Source: an uncultured Bacteroidales bacterium (GTDB taxonomy: Bacteria; Bacteroidota; Bacteroidia; Bacteroidales; Muribaculaceae). From it: a DNA stretch of 64,000 nt. The stretch lies in NCBI GenBank assembly GCA_947644715.1, contig CANSAP010000002.1, positions 1-64,000 of the forward strand, written 5' to 3'. The position numbers were made by a program, and so were the translations under genes. The notes below the pieces were generated by a model, which was not told the DNA's origin, ran no database searches, and saw only the letters and a list, made by a program, of their open reading frames with translations. Below are positions 10,728 through 19,417 of the stretch, one piece after another (the stretch's first letter is position 1; each line of letters starts with the position of its first letter).

Positions 10728-11410
10728 ACCAGCTCCTAATTACTGACATACACAAGTCCTTTGGTCAGCTCGAAGTGCTGAAAGGAATCAGCCTCACCAT
10801 TTCTCCGGGCGAGATTACAGCCATCGTAGGCTCCAGCGGTGCCGGAAAAACCACCCTGCTTCAGATTATGGGCACACTGATGCGGCCCGACTCCGGCAGT
10901 GTCCTGTATGATGGCGTGGATGTCACCTGCATGAAAGACAAAGAGCTGTCGGCCTTCCGTTGCCGTCATGTGGGATTCGTGTTCCAGTTTCATCAGCTGT
11001 TGCCCGAATTCACTGCGCGCGAGAATATAATGCTTCCCGCGCTGCTGGCCGGCATGAAGCGCAGCGAGGCCGAGCGGCGTGCCGACGAATTGCTTGCCAC
11101 CCTCGATGTTGCCTCCCGGGGCTCGCACAAGCCCTCGGCCCTCTCCGGAGGTGAGCGCCAACGTGTGGCCGTGGCCCGCGCCCTGGTCAATAACCCCGAC
11201 ATAGTTATGGCCGATGAACCCACCGGCAGCCTTGATACCCGCAACCGCGACGAGATTCTCACTCTCTTCACAACACTGAGAGAAAGGCTGGGTCAAGGGT
11301 TCGTAATCGTTACTCACGACCCCGCATTTGCCTCCATGGCCTCCCGTGTAATCACCCTGCGTGACGGGGCATTAGTGGCCGAAACAGTGCCGGAAACGGA
11401 GACACTGTGA
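10724..11410 (+). CDS. ABC transporter ATP-binding protein, LolD-like
   Basis: Walker [25 protein letters not shown]; Walker [35 protein letters not shown]. Confidence 0.85.
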   Translation: MNQLLITDIHKSFGQLEVLKGISLTISPGEITAIVGSSGAGKTTLLQIMGTLMRPDSGSVLYDGVDVTCMKDKELSAFRCRHVGFVFQFHQLLPEFTARENIMLPALLAGMKRSEAERRADELLATLDVASRGSHKPSALSGGERQRVAVARALVNNPDIVMADEPTGSLDTRNRDEILTLFTTLRERLGQGFVIVTHDPAFASMASRVITLRDGALVAETVPETETL

Positions 11411-11550
11411 AAAAATCTTCTAAAAAAGTTGATGCGTGGTGGTTGTTGTAAATGGTTGATAATCATTTATATAATTGAAAATATTGACCGAGTCGCAACT
11501 TTGGTTCAGAGATTTTGAGGATAAAATTTTGTTATATTAAAAAATGTGCG

Positions 11551-11558
11551 TAAATTTG
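11551..11558 (+). promoter_or_regulatory. -7 element TAAATTTG with -33 TTTG, upstream of tRNA-Glu
   Basis: TTTG 11528-11531, N19, TAAATTTG 11551-11558. Confidence 0.6.
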
Positions 11559-11580
11559 CAGTCGCAAAAGTGCACTGATT

Positions 11581-11655
11581 GGCCCATTCGTCTATCGGTT
11601 AGGACGTAAGATTTTCATTCTTAAAAGAGCAGTTCGACTCTGCTATGGGCTACCA
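11581..11655 (+). tRNA. tRNA-Glu (anticodon TTC), CCA encoded
   Basis: Acceptor GGCCCAT/ATGGGCT, loop TTTTCAT, T-loop GTTCGACTC, 3' ACCA. Confidence 0.93.
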
Positions 11656-11687
11656 ATAACAACAACAGCAAAATCTAAGACTCAAAC

Positions 11688-11942
11688 ATGGCAAATCATA
11701 AGTCATCGGAAAAACGTATCCGCCAGACCGCCAAGCGTCGCCTCGAGAACCGCTATTGGGCTAAGACCAGCCGCAATGCTGTGCGTCGCATCCGCAAAAT
11801 GACCGACAAGGCTGAAGCTCTCGCTGCGCTCCCCAAAGTAGACCAGCTCCTCGACCGTCTTGGTCGTAAGAATATCATCAGCAAGAACAAAGCCCGCAAC
11901 CTGAAGAGCAAGCTCGCTCGTCACATCAACACTCTGGGCTGA
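11688..11942 (+). CDS. rpsT: 30S ribosomal protein S20
   Basis: [35 protein letters not shown]...[21 protein letters not shown]. Confidence 0.95.
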   Translation: MANHKSSEKRIRQTAKRRLENRYWAKTSRNAVRRIRKMTDKAEALAALPKVDQLLDRLGRKNIISKNKARNLKSKLARHINTLG

Positions 11943-11998
11943 GTATTAGCTGAAAAGATTTAGTCATCCCTCTGCCAAGCGCAGGATGGCAAAATGAT

Positions 11999-12070
11999 GG
12001 CCCATTCGTCTATCGGTTAGGACGTAAGATTTTCATTCTTAAAAGAGCAGTTCGACTCTGCTATGGGCTA
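11999..12070 (+). tRNA. tRNA-Glu (anticodon TTC), second identical copy, CCA not encoded
   Basis: Identical body to 11581-11652, followed by CTTCCC instead of CCA. Confidence 0.93.
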
Positions 12071-12079
12071 CTTCCCGAT

Positions 12080-12115
12080 TAGGTGAGCATTACTGCAATG
12101 CTCACCTAAATTGTT
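12080..12115 (+). terminator. Rho-independent terminator after second tRNA-Glu
   Basis: taggtgagcatt (12080-12091) / aatgctcaccta (12097-12108), then aattgttt. Confidence 0.7.
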
Positions 12116-12205
12116 TATGAAACTGTTTGAGATTATTTCATTGATAATAAGCGATAAAAAAGTTTTCGACATAAGACTGAACAGTTTCTAAGCCACTTCT
12201 CCATT

Positions 12206-14164
12206 ATGCGTGACAAGCACCTGACCATATTGCTCGTGGCGGCACTCCTGCTCAGTGCGCTCCTTTATTCATGCGCCAGCATGGGCACCCCCTCCGGCGG
12301 CCCGCGCGACGAAGACCCGCCCCGCATGGTGGCCTCCAATCCCGCGCCTGATGCCGTCAACTTTCGCGGCCAACGACTCGAAATAACATTCAATGAGCTG
12401 GTTAACGTGAAGGATGCCTTCACCAATGTCACCCTCTCGCCCCCCGACGGCTCTCCGCGCGTCAGCACATCCGGACGCAAAGTCTATGTCCAGTTTCCTG
12501 ACACACTGCGCGCATCTACAACCTACACCGTCGACTTCGGAACAGCCATCGAAGACAACAATGAAGGGAATCCTCTGGGCAGCTTCTCCCTGACCTTCTC
12601 TACCGGTCCGGAACTTGACTCGCTGCGAATCTCCGGCGTGGCTTTGGACGCCTACACACTCGAGCCGCAGCAGGGAATCATTGTGGGGGCGCACCGTGCA
12701 GATGCGCCCGACTCTGCCTTCACAACTCTGAAGATGGAGCACATAACCAAGACCGATGACCGCGGACGCTTCACCCTGCGGGGGTTGAAGGCCATCCCCT
12801 ATAATCTCTTTGCATTGGTGGATGTCAACAACGACTACCGCCGCGACAATCCGGCTGAACTGATGGGCTTTTATCCGGTGCCGGTCACCCCTTACAGCGA
12901 ATCAGCCGAAACCACCGACACGGTTTACAATCCTCTGACCGGAGCTGTCGACACAGTAGTGAACCGCGCCTACACCCGATTCCTCCCTAACAATCTGCTC
13001 CTCAGCGTGTTTGACGAAGGTTATAAATCCCGCTACCTTGTCAAATACGAGCGGCCCGATTCCACTATGCTGAGGTTTATCTTCAATGCCCCCAACGACA
13101 CCTTCCCGAAAATCGACTTCGTCAACATGCCTGACCGGGGTGCCTATCGTTTAGAGTACACCTCTCATCTCGACACCCTCACCTATTGGCTGGCCGATCC
13201 CCGCTTCGTCAGTGCCGACACGCTGCGCGTCGGGTTGACCTATATGATGACCGGTGCCGGGCAGCGCCTCGAGAGCCGCACCGATACTCTGACCCTGACC
13301 AAACCCCGTGTGCGTGCTCCAAAAGGAAAGCGCAACAAGCAGCAACTGCGCGCCGACTCCATTGCTGCTGAGAAAGCGAAACTCTTGGGCGTGCAGATAT
13401 TCCCCTCTAACACTTTGGAGGTCTACAATCGCCCCTCAATAGAATTTATCGAACCGGTGTCACATCTGGACACGACCCTTATCCGCCTGGAAATGAAGCA
13501 GGATACACTCTGGGTTGAGCAACCGCTCCCGGAGCTTGTGCCTGACACGACCACAGCCATGCGCAAATGGTCGCTGAAACTGCGGCCCGAGTTCGGCGCG
13601 ACCTATCGACTGACCGTAGACTCGCTGGCCGCCACAGGCCTGCTCGGCAGAATCAACGGAATGACACAGCAGACCTTCACGGCAAAGAAGCGGGAGGACT
13701 ATTCATCGTTGACCCTTCGCTTCATCCCCGATACGGTATCCGGGTTCGTGGAGGTGCTAAATTCAAGCGACAATCCCGTGCAGCGGGCTCGCGTGGAGAA
13801 TGGGGTGGTATCCTTCCCTTGGTTGGCACCGGCTGACTACTATGCCCGCTTCATTGCTGACAATGACAGCGACATGCGCTTCACCCCCGGCAGCTATGAA
13901 CTGCGCCGCCAGCCGGAGGATGTCTATTACTATCCGGGAGTGTTGAGCCTCAAGCGCTACGACCGTTCCGAACAATGGAACCTGAACGCCACGCCTGTCG
14001 ATGCGCAAAAGCCGAAAGCCATTCTCAAAAATAAACCTGCGGCTGACAAGCGCGCCCGCAGAAACAGTGACGAAGAGCCGATAGAAGAGGAAGACGAAAT
14101 CTTCGATGTCAATGCCAATCCCTTCCTCCCGAAATCCTCCGGTTCCACCAACCGCCGCCGCTGA
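12206..14164 (+). CDS. Ig-like (Big_5-type) domain lipoprotein
   Basis: Lipobox LLYSCASMGTPSGGPRDEDPP; FNELVNVKDAFTNVTLSPP...TYTVDFGTAIEDNNEGN. Confidence 0.75.
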   Translation: MRDKHLTILLVAALLLSALLYSCASMGTPSGGPRDEDPPRMVASNPAPDAVNFRGQRLEITFNELVNVKDAFTNVTLSPPDGSPRVSTSGRKVYVQFPDTLRASTTYTVDFGTAIEDNNEGNPLGSFSLTFSTGPELDSLRISGVALDAYTLEPQQGIIVGAHRADAPDSAFTTLKMEHITKTDDRGRFTLRGLKAIPYNLFALVDVNNDYRRDNPAELMGFYPVPVTPYSESAETTDTVYNPLTGAVDTVVNRAYTRFLPNNLLLSVFDEGYKSRYLVKYERPDSTMLRFIFNAPNDTFPKIDFVNMPDRGAYRLEYTSHLDTLTYWLADPRFVSADTLRVGLTYMMTGAGQRLESRTDTLTLTKPRVRAPKGKRNKQQLRADSIAAEKAKLLGVQIFPSNTLEVYNRPSIEFIEPVSHLDTTLIRLEMKQDTLWVEQPLPELVPDTTTAMRKWSLKLRPEFGATYRLTVDSLAATGLLGRINGMTQQTFTAKKREDYSSLTLRFIPDTVSGFVEVLNSSDNPVQRARVENGVVSFPWLAPADYYARFIADNDSDMRFTPGSYELRRQPEDVYYYPGVLSLKRYDRSEQWNLNATPVDAQKPKAILKNKPAADKRARRNSDEEPIEEEDEIFDVNANPFLPKSSGSTNRRR

Positions 14165-14222
14165 AACTGATTACCGCCGCCACCCGAAAACATCGGATGA
14201 CGGCGGTAATCAGTTTCAGCGG
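14158..14222. repeat. 22-bp perfect inverted repeat between convergent genes (likely bidirectional terminator)
   Basis: ccgctgaaactgattaccgccg (14158-14179) / cggcggtaatcagtttcagcgg (14201-14222); spans the stop codon of the + gene. Confidence 0.7.
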
Positions 14223-14248
14223 ATTGGAGCGTAGACTCCGAATCGTGC

Positions 14249-15445
14249 TTATTTCAGGCGGGCGGTAGCCTCGCGGATGCGACCGAGAGCTGAGGTAATC
14301 TCCTCGTCGCTGAGGGCATAGGAGAGACGGATATAGCCGGGAGCGCAGAAGGCGTCGCCATCCACGGTGGCCACGTGAGCCTCGTTCAGCAGATACATCA
14401 CATAGTCGCCGCTCGTCTTGATTTCCTGTCCGTCAGGGGTGTGCTTGCCAAGCAGCTTCTCCACCTTCGGGAAGAGATAGAACGCACCGTCGGGGCAATT
14501 GATTCCCCAGCCGGGCACCTCCGCAGCCAGCTTTACAATCAGGTCGCGGCGACGCAGGAATGCCTTGCACATCTCCCGCACACAATCCTGAGAACCCTCA
14601 TAAGCAGCCTCGGCAGCCTTCTGAGCGATTGAGGATGCGCCGCTCGTGTATTGACCCTGCAACTTGGTCACGGCTTTAGTTACGGCCAATGGACCGGCCA
14701 TATAGCCTATGCGCCAACCGGTCATGGCATAAGCCTTGCTGACACCGTTTATAATAACCGTGCGGTCAGCCACCTCCGGGAAGGAGGCGATGCTCGTCAG
14801 CTCAGTGCCAAGGAAATTGATATGCTCATAAATCTCATCGGCCAACACGAGCACCTGTTCATGCTTCCCGAGCACCTCGGCCAAAGCCTTCAGCTCCTCG
14901 CGGGAATAGACGGCACCGGTGGGATTGGAGGGGGAGTTGAACATGATGAGGCGTGTGCGGGGAGTGATAGCCGCCTCAAGCTGCGCGGGGGTAATCTTGA
15001 AATTCTGCTCCACGCCGGCATGCACGGTCACAACCTTGCCTCCGGCCAGCTTCACCATCTCAACATAGCTCACCCAGGCCGGCACGGGAATGATTACCTC
15101 GTCGCCGGGGTTGACCGTAGCCAGCACCACATTGCAGAGCTCCTGCTTGGCACCGTTGCCCACAACCACCTGCTCGGGGGCAAACTCCAATCCGTTTTCC
15201 TCCTTGAGCTTGCGGCTGATGGCCTTGCGCAGCGACATATAGCCCGGCACGGGAGTGTAGCGGGAAAAGTTCTCGTCAATGGCGCGCTTGGCAGCCTCCT
15301 TGATGTGGTCGGGGGTATTGAAATCCGGTTCGCCCACACTCATATTAATCACATCGATGCCGGCACTCTTCAGCTCGGCGCTTTTCTGCGACATGGCCAG
15401 AGTGGCCGATGGCGAAAGTTGCATTATACGCTCTGATATTTGCAT
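14249..15445 (-). CDS. Pyridoxal-phosphate aminotransferase, aspartate aminotransferase family
   Basis: INMSVGEPDFNTPDHIK, MFNSPSNPTGAVYS, ADEIYEHI, NGVSKAYAMTGWRIGY; start set at MQISERIMQL. Confidence 0.9.
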   Translation of the reverse strand: MQISERIMQLSPSATLAMSQKSAELKSAGIDVINMSVGEPDFNTPDHIKEAAKRAIDENFSRYTPVPGYMSLRKAISRKLKEENGLEFAPEQVVVGNGAKQELCNVVLATVNPGDEVIIPVPAWVSYVEMVKLAGGKVVTVHAGVEQNFKITPAQLEAAITPRTRLIMFNSPSNPTGAVYSREELKALAEVLGKHEQVLVLADEIYEHINFLGTELTSIASFPEVADRTVIINGVSKAYAMTGWRIGYMAGPLAVTKAVTKLQGQYTSGASSIAQKAAEAAYEGSQDCVREMCKAFLRRRDLIVKLAAEVPGWGINCPDGAFYLFPKVEKLLGKHTPDGQEIKTSGDYVMYLLNEAHVATVDGDAFCAPGYIRLSYALSDEEITSALGRIREATARLK

Positions 15446-15546
15446 AGCGTGCGTGTCTTTTATGGTTATTTTTCGCGAAGTTAAGCAATAAAAAGCAGGT
15501 GGCCAAATTTTCCGGTGATTCTTGCGCACGTATGCTCGGAAATTTG

Positions 15547-15554
15547 TACCTTTG
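15547..15554 (+). promoter_or_regulatory. -7 element TACCTTTG
   Basis: TACCTTTG upstream of the 15575 start in the divergent intergenic region. Confidence 0.55.
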
Positions 15555-15574
15555 CGCAAACTAATCATACACCT

Positions 15575-17083
15575 ATGAAAAAATTTATCTCTCAAATTGC
15601 GCCTGCACTCATGGCGCTCGCTATGCTCTTCTCGCTCGGGGCATGTTCAAAGTCCGGGGATATGGAGTCTATTCTGAAGACTGTGCCCGCCGATTCCTAT
15701 TTCGTGCTGACCTTCAATGGTCAGGAAATTCTCAATCAGCTTGATTACAAGCAGGAGGGGGACAACGTCACCTACTGCAAAGAGCTGAAGGAGCTCCTTG
15801 ACTACACCGGTCTTGAAAAGAAGGACCTGCGCAAGATTACGGATGGCATCGACCTGAGCAACAAGGCGCTTGTTGTCTTCGGCTCCGAGAAGTCAGTGTA
15901 TATGGCCACCACCGTCAAGAGCGGCGACGACTTCAAGAAATGGTATGAGAGCGTCTCCGGCGACGAGATGGAGGATGAAGGTGACGGATTCTTCAGCGGC
16001 AACCATGGCCGCATGATGCTCAAGGGTGAGCGTGTCTGGATCAGCTCTGCAAAGATTGATATCGAGAATCTTAAAGAGATGCTTGACCTCAGTTCCGATG
16101 ACAGCTTTGCCGGAAAGTTCGCCTCCGTGACTGCCGAGATGTGTGACGCCAAGACTTATAGCTACGGCTTCCTCAACATCGGCGAATGCCTCTCATTCGC
16201 CCGCAAGCTCGGTGGTGCCGAAGAGGCTGCTCAGATTCAGCTTGCCCTCGGAATGGTATTCAAGGATGCTGCCTATGTGACTCTCTCCTCAACCATCTCT
16301 GCCGACAAGTCAGAGGGTCTGCTCACCGTCCTGAACGCTGACCTGAAGCCGGCTGAGTTCCTGATTCCCATGGGTAAAATCAACACTTCGGCCATGAACA
16401 AGGTGAACAACGACGCTCTTCTTGTGGCTGCCGTTGACATCTCTCCCGAGTTCGTGAAAATGATTTCAGGCCTGGTTGACAAATATGCCTCCCGCATGAG
16501 CGCTTCTGACAAGATGGTGATTGACATGCTCTTGACTCTGAGCGGAACCACCTCTCTCTCCATCAATGGCATGAATGAGATTCTTGCCTCCATCGGCTTC
16601 AAGGATGAGGCCTCTGCCTCGGCCGCCGGTCAGATGCTCGGCCAGGGAATTCCGGCCAAGCTCAGCACGGCAGGCAACTTCCTCGTGCTCCGCACAAGCG
16701 ACACCGCCAAGACCGGCGGAACAGCTCCCAAGGAGTTTGAAGGCAACTTCCTCGGCGTCTATATCGACTTTGCCAATCCCGCTCTCAAGCAGCTCGCAAC
16801 AGTCGACATGAGCGACCTTGGCAATATGGTTATGACTCTCGGTCCCAACGGCAAGGGTGTGCAGCTCAAGAGCGTGTGGAAAGTGAAGGAGCCGATGAAG
16901 GCCTCCCTTCGATTCCTGCAAACCGCCCTGCCCTCCCTGCTCATGGGGAAGAGCCTGATTAACAATGCCGCTGCTATTGAGAACTCCGGCGATTATCCGG
17001 TTGTGGATGAAATAGCCATTGAGGAAGAGGAGTCCTGGGAACCTGAACCTGACTCCGACGACGGCGGCGACATCGGTTGGTAA
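15575..17083 (+). CDS. DUF4836-like lipoprotein
   Basis: Signal peptide with FSLGACSKSGD lipobox; SILKTVPADSYFVLTFNGQEIL. Confidence 0.7.
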   Translation: MKKFISQIAPALMALAMLFSLGACSKSGDMESILKTVPADSYFVLTFNGQEILNQLDYKQEGDNVTYCKELKELLDYTGLEKKDLRKITDGIDLSNKALVVFGSEKSVYMATTVKSGDDFKKWYESVSGDEMEDEGDGFFSGNHGRMMLKGERVWISSAKIDIENLKEMLDLSSDDSFAGKFASVTAEMCDAKTYSYGFLNIGECLSFARKLGGAEEAAQIQLALGMVFKDAAYVTLSSTISADKSEGLLTVLNADLKPAEFLIPMGKINTSAMNKVNNDALLVAAVDISPEFVKMISGLVDKYASRMSASDKMVIDMLLTLSGTTSLSINGMNEILASIGFKDEASASAAGQMLGQGIPAKLSTAGNFLVLRTSDTAKTGGTAPKEFEGNFLGVYIDFANPALKQLATVDMSDLGNMVMTLGPNGKGVQLKSVWKVKEPMKASLRFLQTALPSLLMGKSLINNAAAIENSGDYPVVDEIAIEEEESWEPEPDSDDGGDIGW

Positions 17084-17178
17084 CAAGCACTTTTAACGAC
17101 GCATGAAAAGGTTGGCCTCCGGGCTGACCTTTTCGCGCGTGACAGAAGTCAAGATGACTTCACAGACACATATTATAT

Positions 17179-17823
17179 ATGGATAGAATTACACTTGATA
17201 ATGTGCTCCCCCGGGTGTTTGAGGGTGAAGACCTCAGCGGCTCGCAGGTGTGGCGCTCCTCGCTCACTTTCGAGCGGGGGCGAAACTACGTGGTGGAGGC
17301 TCCGAGCGGCACCGGCAAAAGCTCCCTGTGCGCTTTCATCTATGGCAACCGCCGCGACTATCAGGGGCGCATCAGCTTCGACGGCAGCGACATAGCATCC
17401 ATCTCTCCTGACGCCTGGCAAAATCTGCGCCGCACTCAACTGGCCTATCTCCCTCAGGAACTCGACCTCTTCCCCGAGCTTACAGCCATGCAGAACGTCT
17501 GCTTGAAGAACGACCTGACCGGCCATGTCTCCCATGAGCAGATCCGCGCCTGGATGACCTCACTCGGGCTTGCTGACCGAATTGACTTCCCTGTCGGGAA
17601 GATGTCAATCGGGCAGCAGCAGCGTGTGGCCATAATCCGTGCCATATGCCAGCCCTTCAGCTTCCTGCTCATTGATGAGCCTGTCAGCCACCTGGATGAG
17701 CGCAATAATGCCTTGGCTGCCCGAATAATAATGACCGAAGCCGAGCGGCAGGGGGCGGCAATAATAGCCACCTCCGTCGGCAACCGAATCGGAATAACCA
17801 CCCACGTAGAATTGCACCTATGA
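17179..17823 (+). CDS. ABC transporter ATP-binding protein
   Basis: Walker A APSGTGKSS; MSIGQQQRVAIIRAI; Walker B FLLIDEPVSHLD. Confidence 0.85.
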   Translation: MDRITLDNVLPRVFEGEDLSGSQVWRSSLTFERGRNYVVEAPSGTGKSSLCAFIYGNRRDYQGRISFDGSDIASISPDAWQNLRRTQLAYLPQELDLFPELTAMQNVCLKNDLTGHVSHEQIRAWMTSLGLADRIDFPVGKMSIGQQQRVAIIRAICQPFSFLLIDEPVSHLDERNNALAARIIMTEAERQGAAIIATSVGNRIGITTHVELHL

Positions 17824-19013
17824 AAAAACTATTGCGCCGTCTGCTTCACCGCAACCTCTCCCGCACACAGCTCGCCGGCTTCGTGCTCAGCAACTTCACC
17901 GGGTTGGCTATCGTCATTCTCGGAGTGCAATTCTTTATGGACGCACGCCCCATCTGGGATGATGAAGAGAGCTTCATCCGTAAGGACTATCTCGTTATCA
18001 ACAAGCATATTACCGCTGCCAATACCCTCGGGCAGGCCTCATCGGCCTTCACCCCGCAGGAAATCAAGGAGCTGGAGGCTCAGCCCTGGGTGCGAAGGGT
18101 AGGGGAGTTCACCTCTGCCAACTATCGCATCTACGCATCCGTGCAGACCGGCGGCCACCACATGAGCACCTATATGTTCCTCGAATCCATACCCACCGAC
18201 TTCATTGATGTGGCCGGCGACGACTGGACCTTCACCCCCGGCGACAAGAGTGTGCCCATCATCCTCTCGAAAGACTATCTGAGTCTCTACAACTTCGGCT
18301 TCGCCTCCACCGTCGGGATGCCCACCATCAGCGAGAGCGCCATCAAAGCCATACCGCTCACCCTCTCCATCCGTCCCGACAACGGACAACCCCCTTGCGA
18401 CATAGAGGGGCACATCGCCGGCTTCTCCAACCGCCTGAACACCATCCTCGTGCCGGAACAATTCATGACCTGGAGCAATGCCACCTATGGCGAAGGCCCC
18501 ACACCACCCCCCTCCCGCCTGATAGTCGATGTCAGCAGCCCGGGCGACGTCAAGATTGCCGAATATCTGAAGGCTCACGACCTCGAGACCGCCGGCGACA
18601 AAAGCGGCTCGCAGGCCTCCTTCCTCGTCAACGTCATAGCCGGTGTGGCATTGGCGGTCGGAGTAGTCATCACCCTGCTCTCCTTCTTCATCCTGTTGCT
18701 CTCCATCAGCCTGCTCATGCAGAAGAACCGACAGAAGATTCATTCCCTCATCATGCTTGGAGTAGACCTGAAGAATATCTCGGCCATATATGTGCGCCTC
18801 GTGCTGGGTGTCAACCTTCTTTCCCTGCTTCTGGCCGTCGGCGGCATGTTATTGATGCGTATGCAATATCTTCCGGCTCTGCGCGGCATGGGTGGAGCCG
18901 CCGGCAACATCCTGCCCAGCCTGCTTACAGGGGTCGGAATAACCCTTCTTTTAATCATTTTTAACGTCGTGAGCATCCGCATGAAAGTCAAGCGGGCATT
19001 TCTGAATTGTTAA
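17820..19013 (+). CDS. ABC transporter permease (FtsX/MacB-like)
   Basis: ATGA overlap with ATPase; N-term TM and C-term TM cluster (ISLLMQKNRQKIHSLIMLGVDLKNISAIYVRLVLGVNLLSLLLAVGG). Confidence 0.75.
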   Translation: MKKLLRRLLHRNLSRTQLAGFVLSNFTGLAIVILGVQFFMDARPIWDDEESFIRKDYLVINKHITAANTLGQASSAFTPQEIKELEAQPWVRRVGEFTSANYRIYASVQTGGHHMSTYMFLESIPTDFIDVAGDDWTFTPGDKSVPIILSKDYLSLYNFGFASTVGMPTISESAIKAIPLTLSIRPDNGQPPCDIEGHIAGFSNRLNTILVPEQFMTWSNATYGEGPTPPPSRLIVDVSSPGDVKIAEYLKAHDLETAGDKSGSQASFLVNVIAGVALAVGVVITLLSFFILLLSISLLMQKNRQKIHSLIMLGVDLKNISAIYVRLVLGVNLLSLLLAVGGMLLMRMQYLPALRGMGGAAGNILPSLLTGVGITLLLIIFNVVSIRMKVKRAFLNC

Positions 19014-19074
19014 AAGTGTTAAAATTAAATGTTAAACTATGGGGCTACTATAACTCTTCTCCACACAAATTCAC

Positions 19075-19082
19075 TATATTTG
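19075..19082 (+). promoter_or_regulatory. -7 element TATATTTG for SusC locus (long 5' leader)
   Basis: TATATTTG about 335 nt upstream of the SusC start. Confidence 0.45.
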
Positions 19083-19417
19083 TGCGATATTTGGTTTTGT
19101 GTTAACGCTTAGTAACATTTATTAGCCGTGAAATCTTAAGGATAGACCGCTAAGTGTGTGATATGCACGTGGTTACGCTGATTAGCCACAGTCGTGCCCG
19201 CACTTTGCCCGCCGTGTGCCTTTCTCTCCATATCCCGGAGGGCGCACCCGAATGCAAGAATTCACCCGACATAAATGCAACACCGGCTTCACCGGGCGTG
19301 ACCGACACCCAATGTTGACCCTTAAAATCCATTCTTTCCGCGCGAAAGCGCATCCTTAGAACAGAAACTAATTAACAATTTTATAAACCCAAATGTAGAA
19401 CTAAATTGAATTCTTGC

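Noticed and set aside
17089-17135. Terminator gaaaaggt...accttttc after the DUF4836-like gene
   Set aside because: Stem present but no T-tract, followed directly by the repeat and ABC gene; not called
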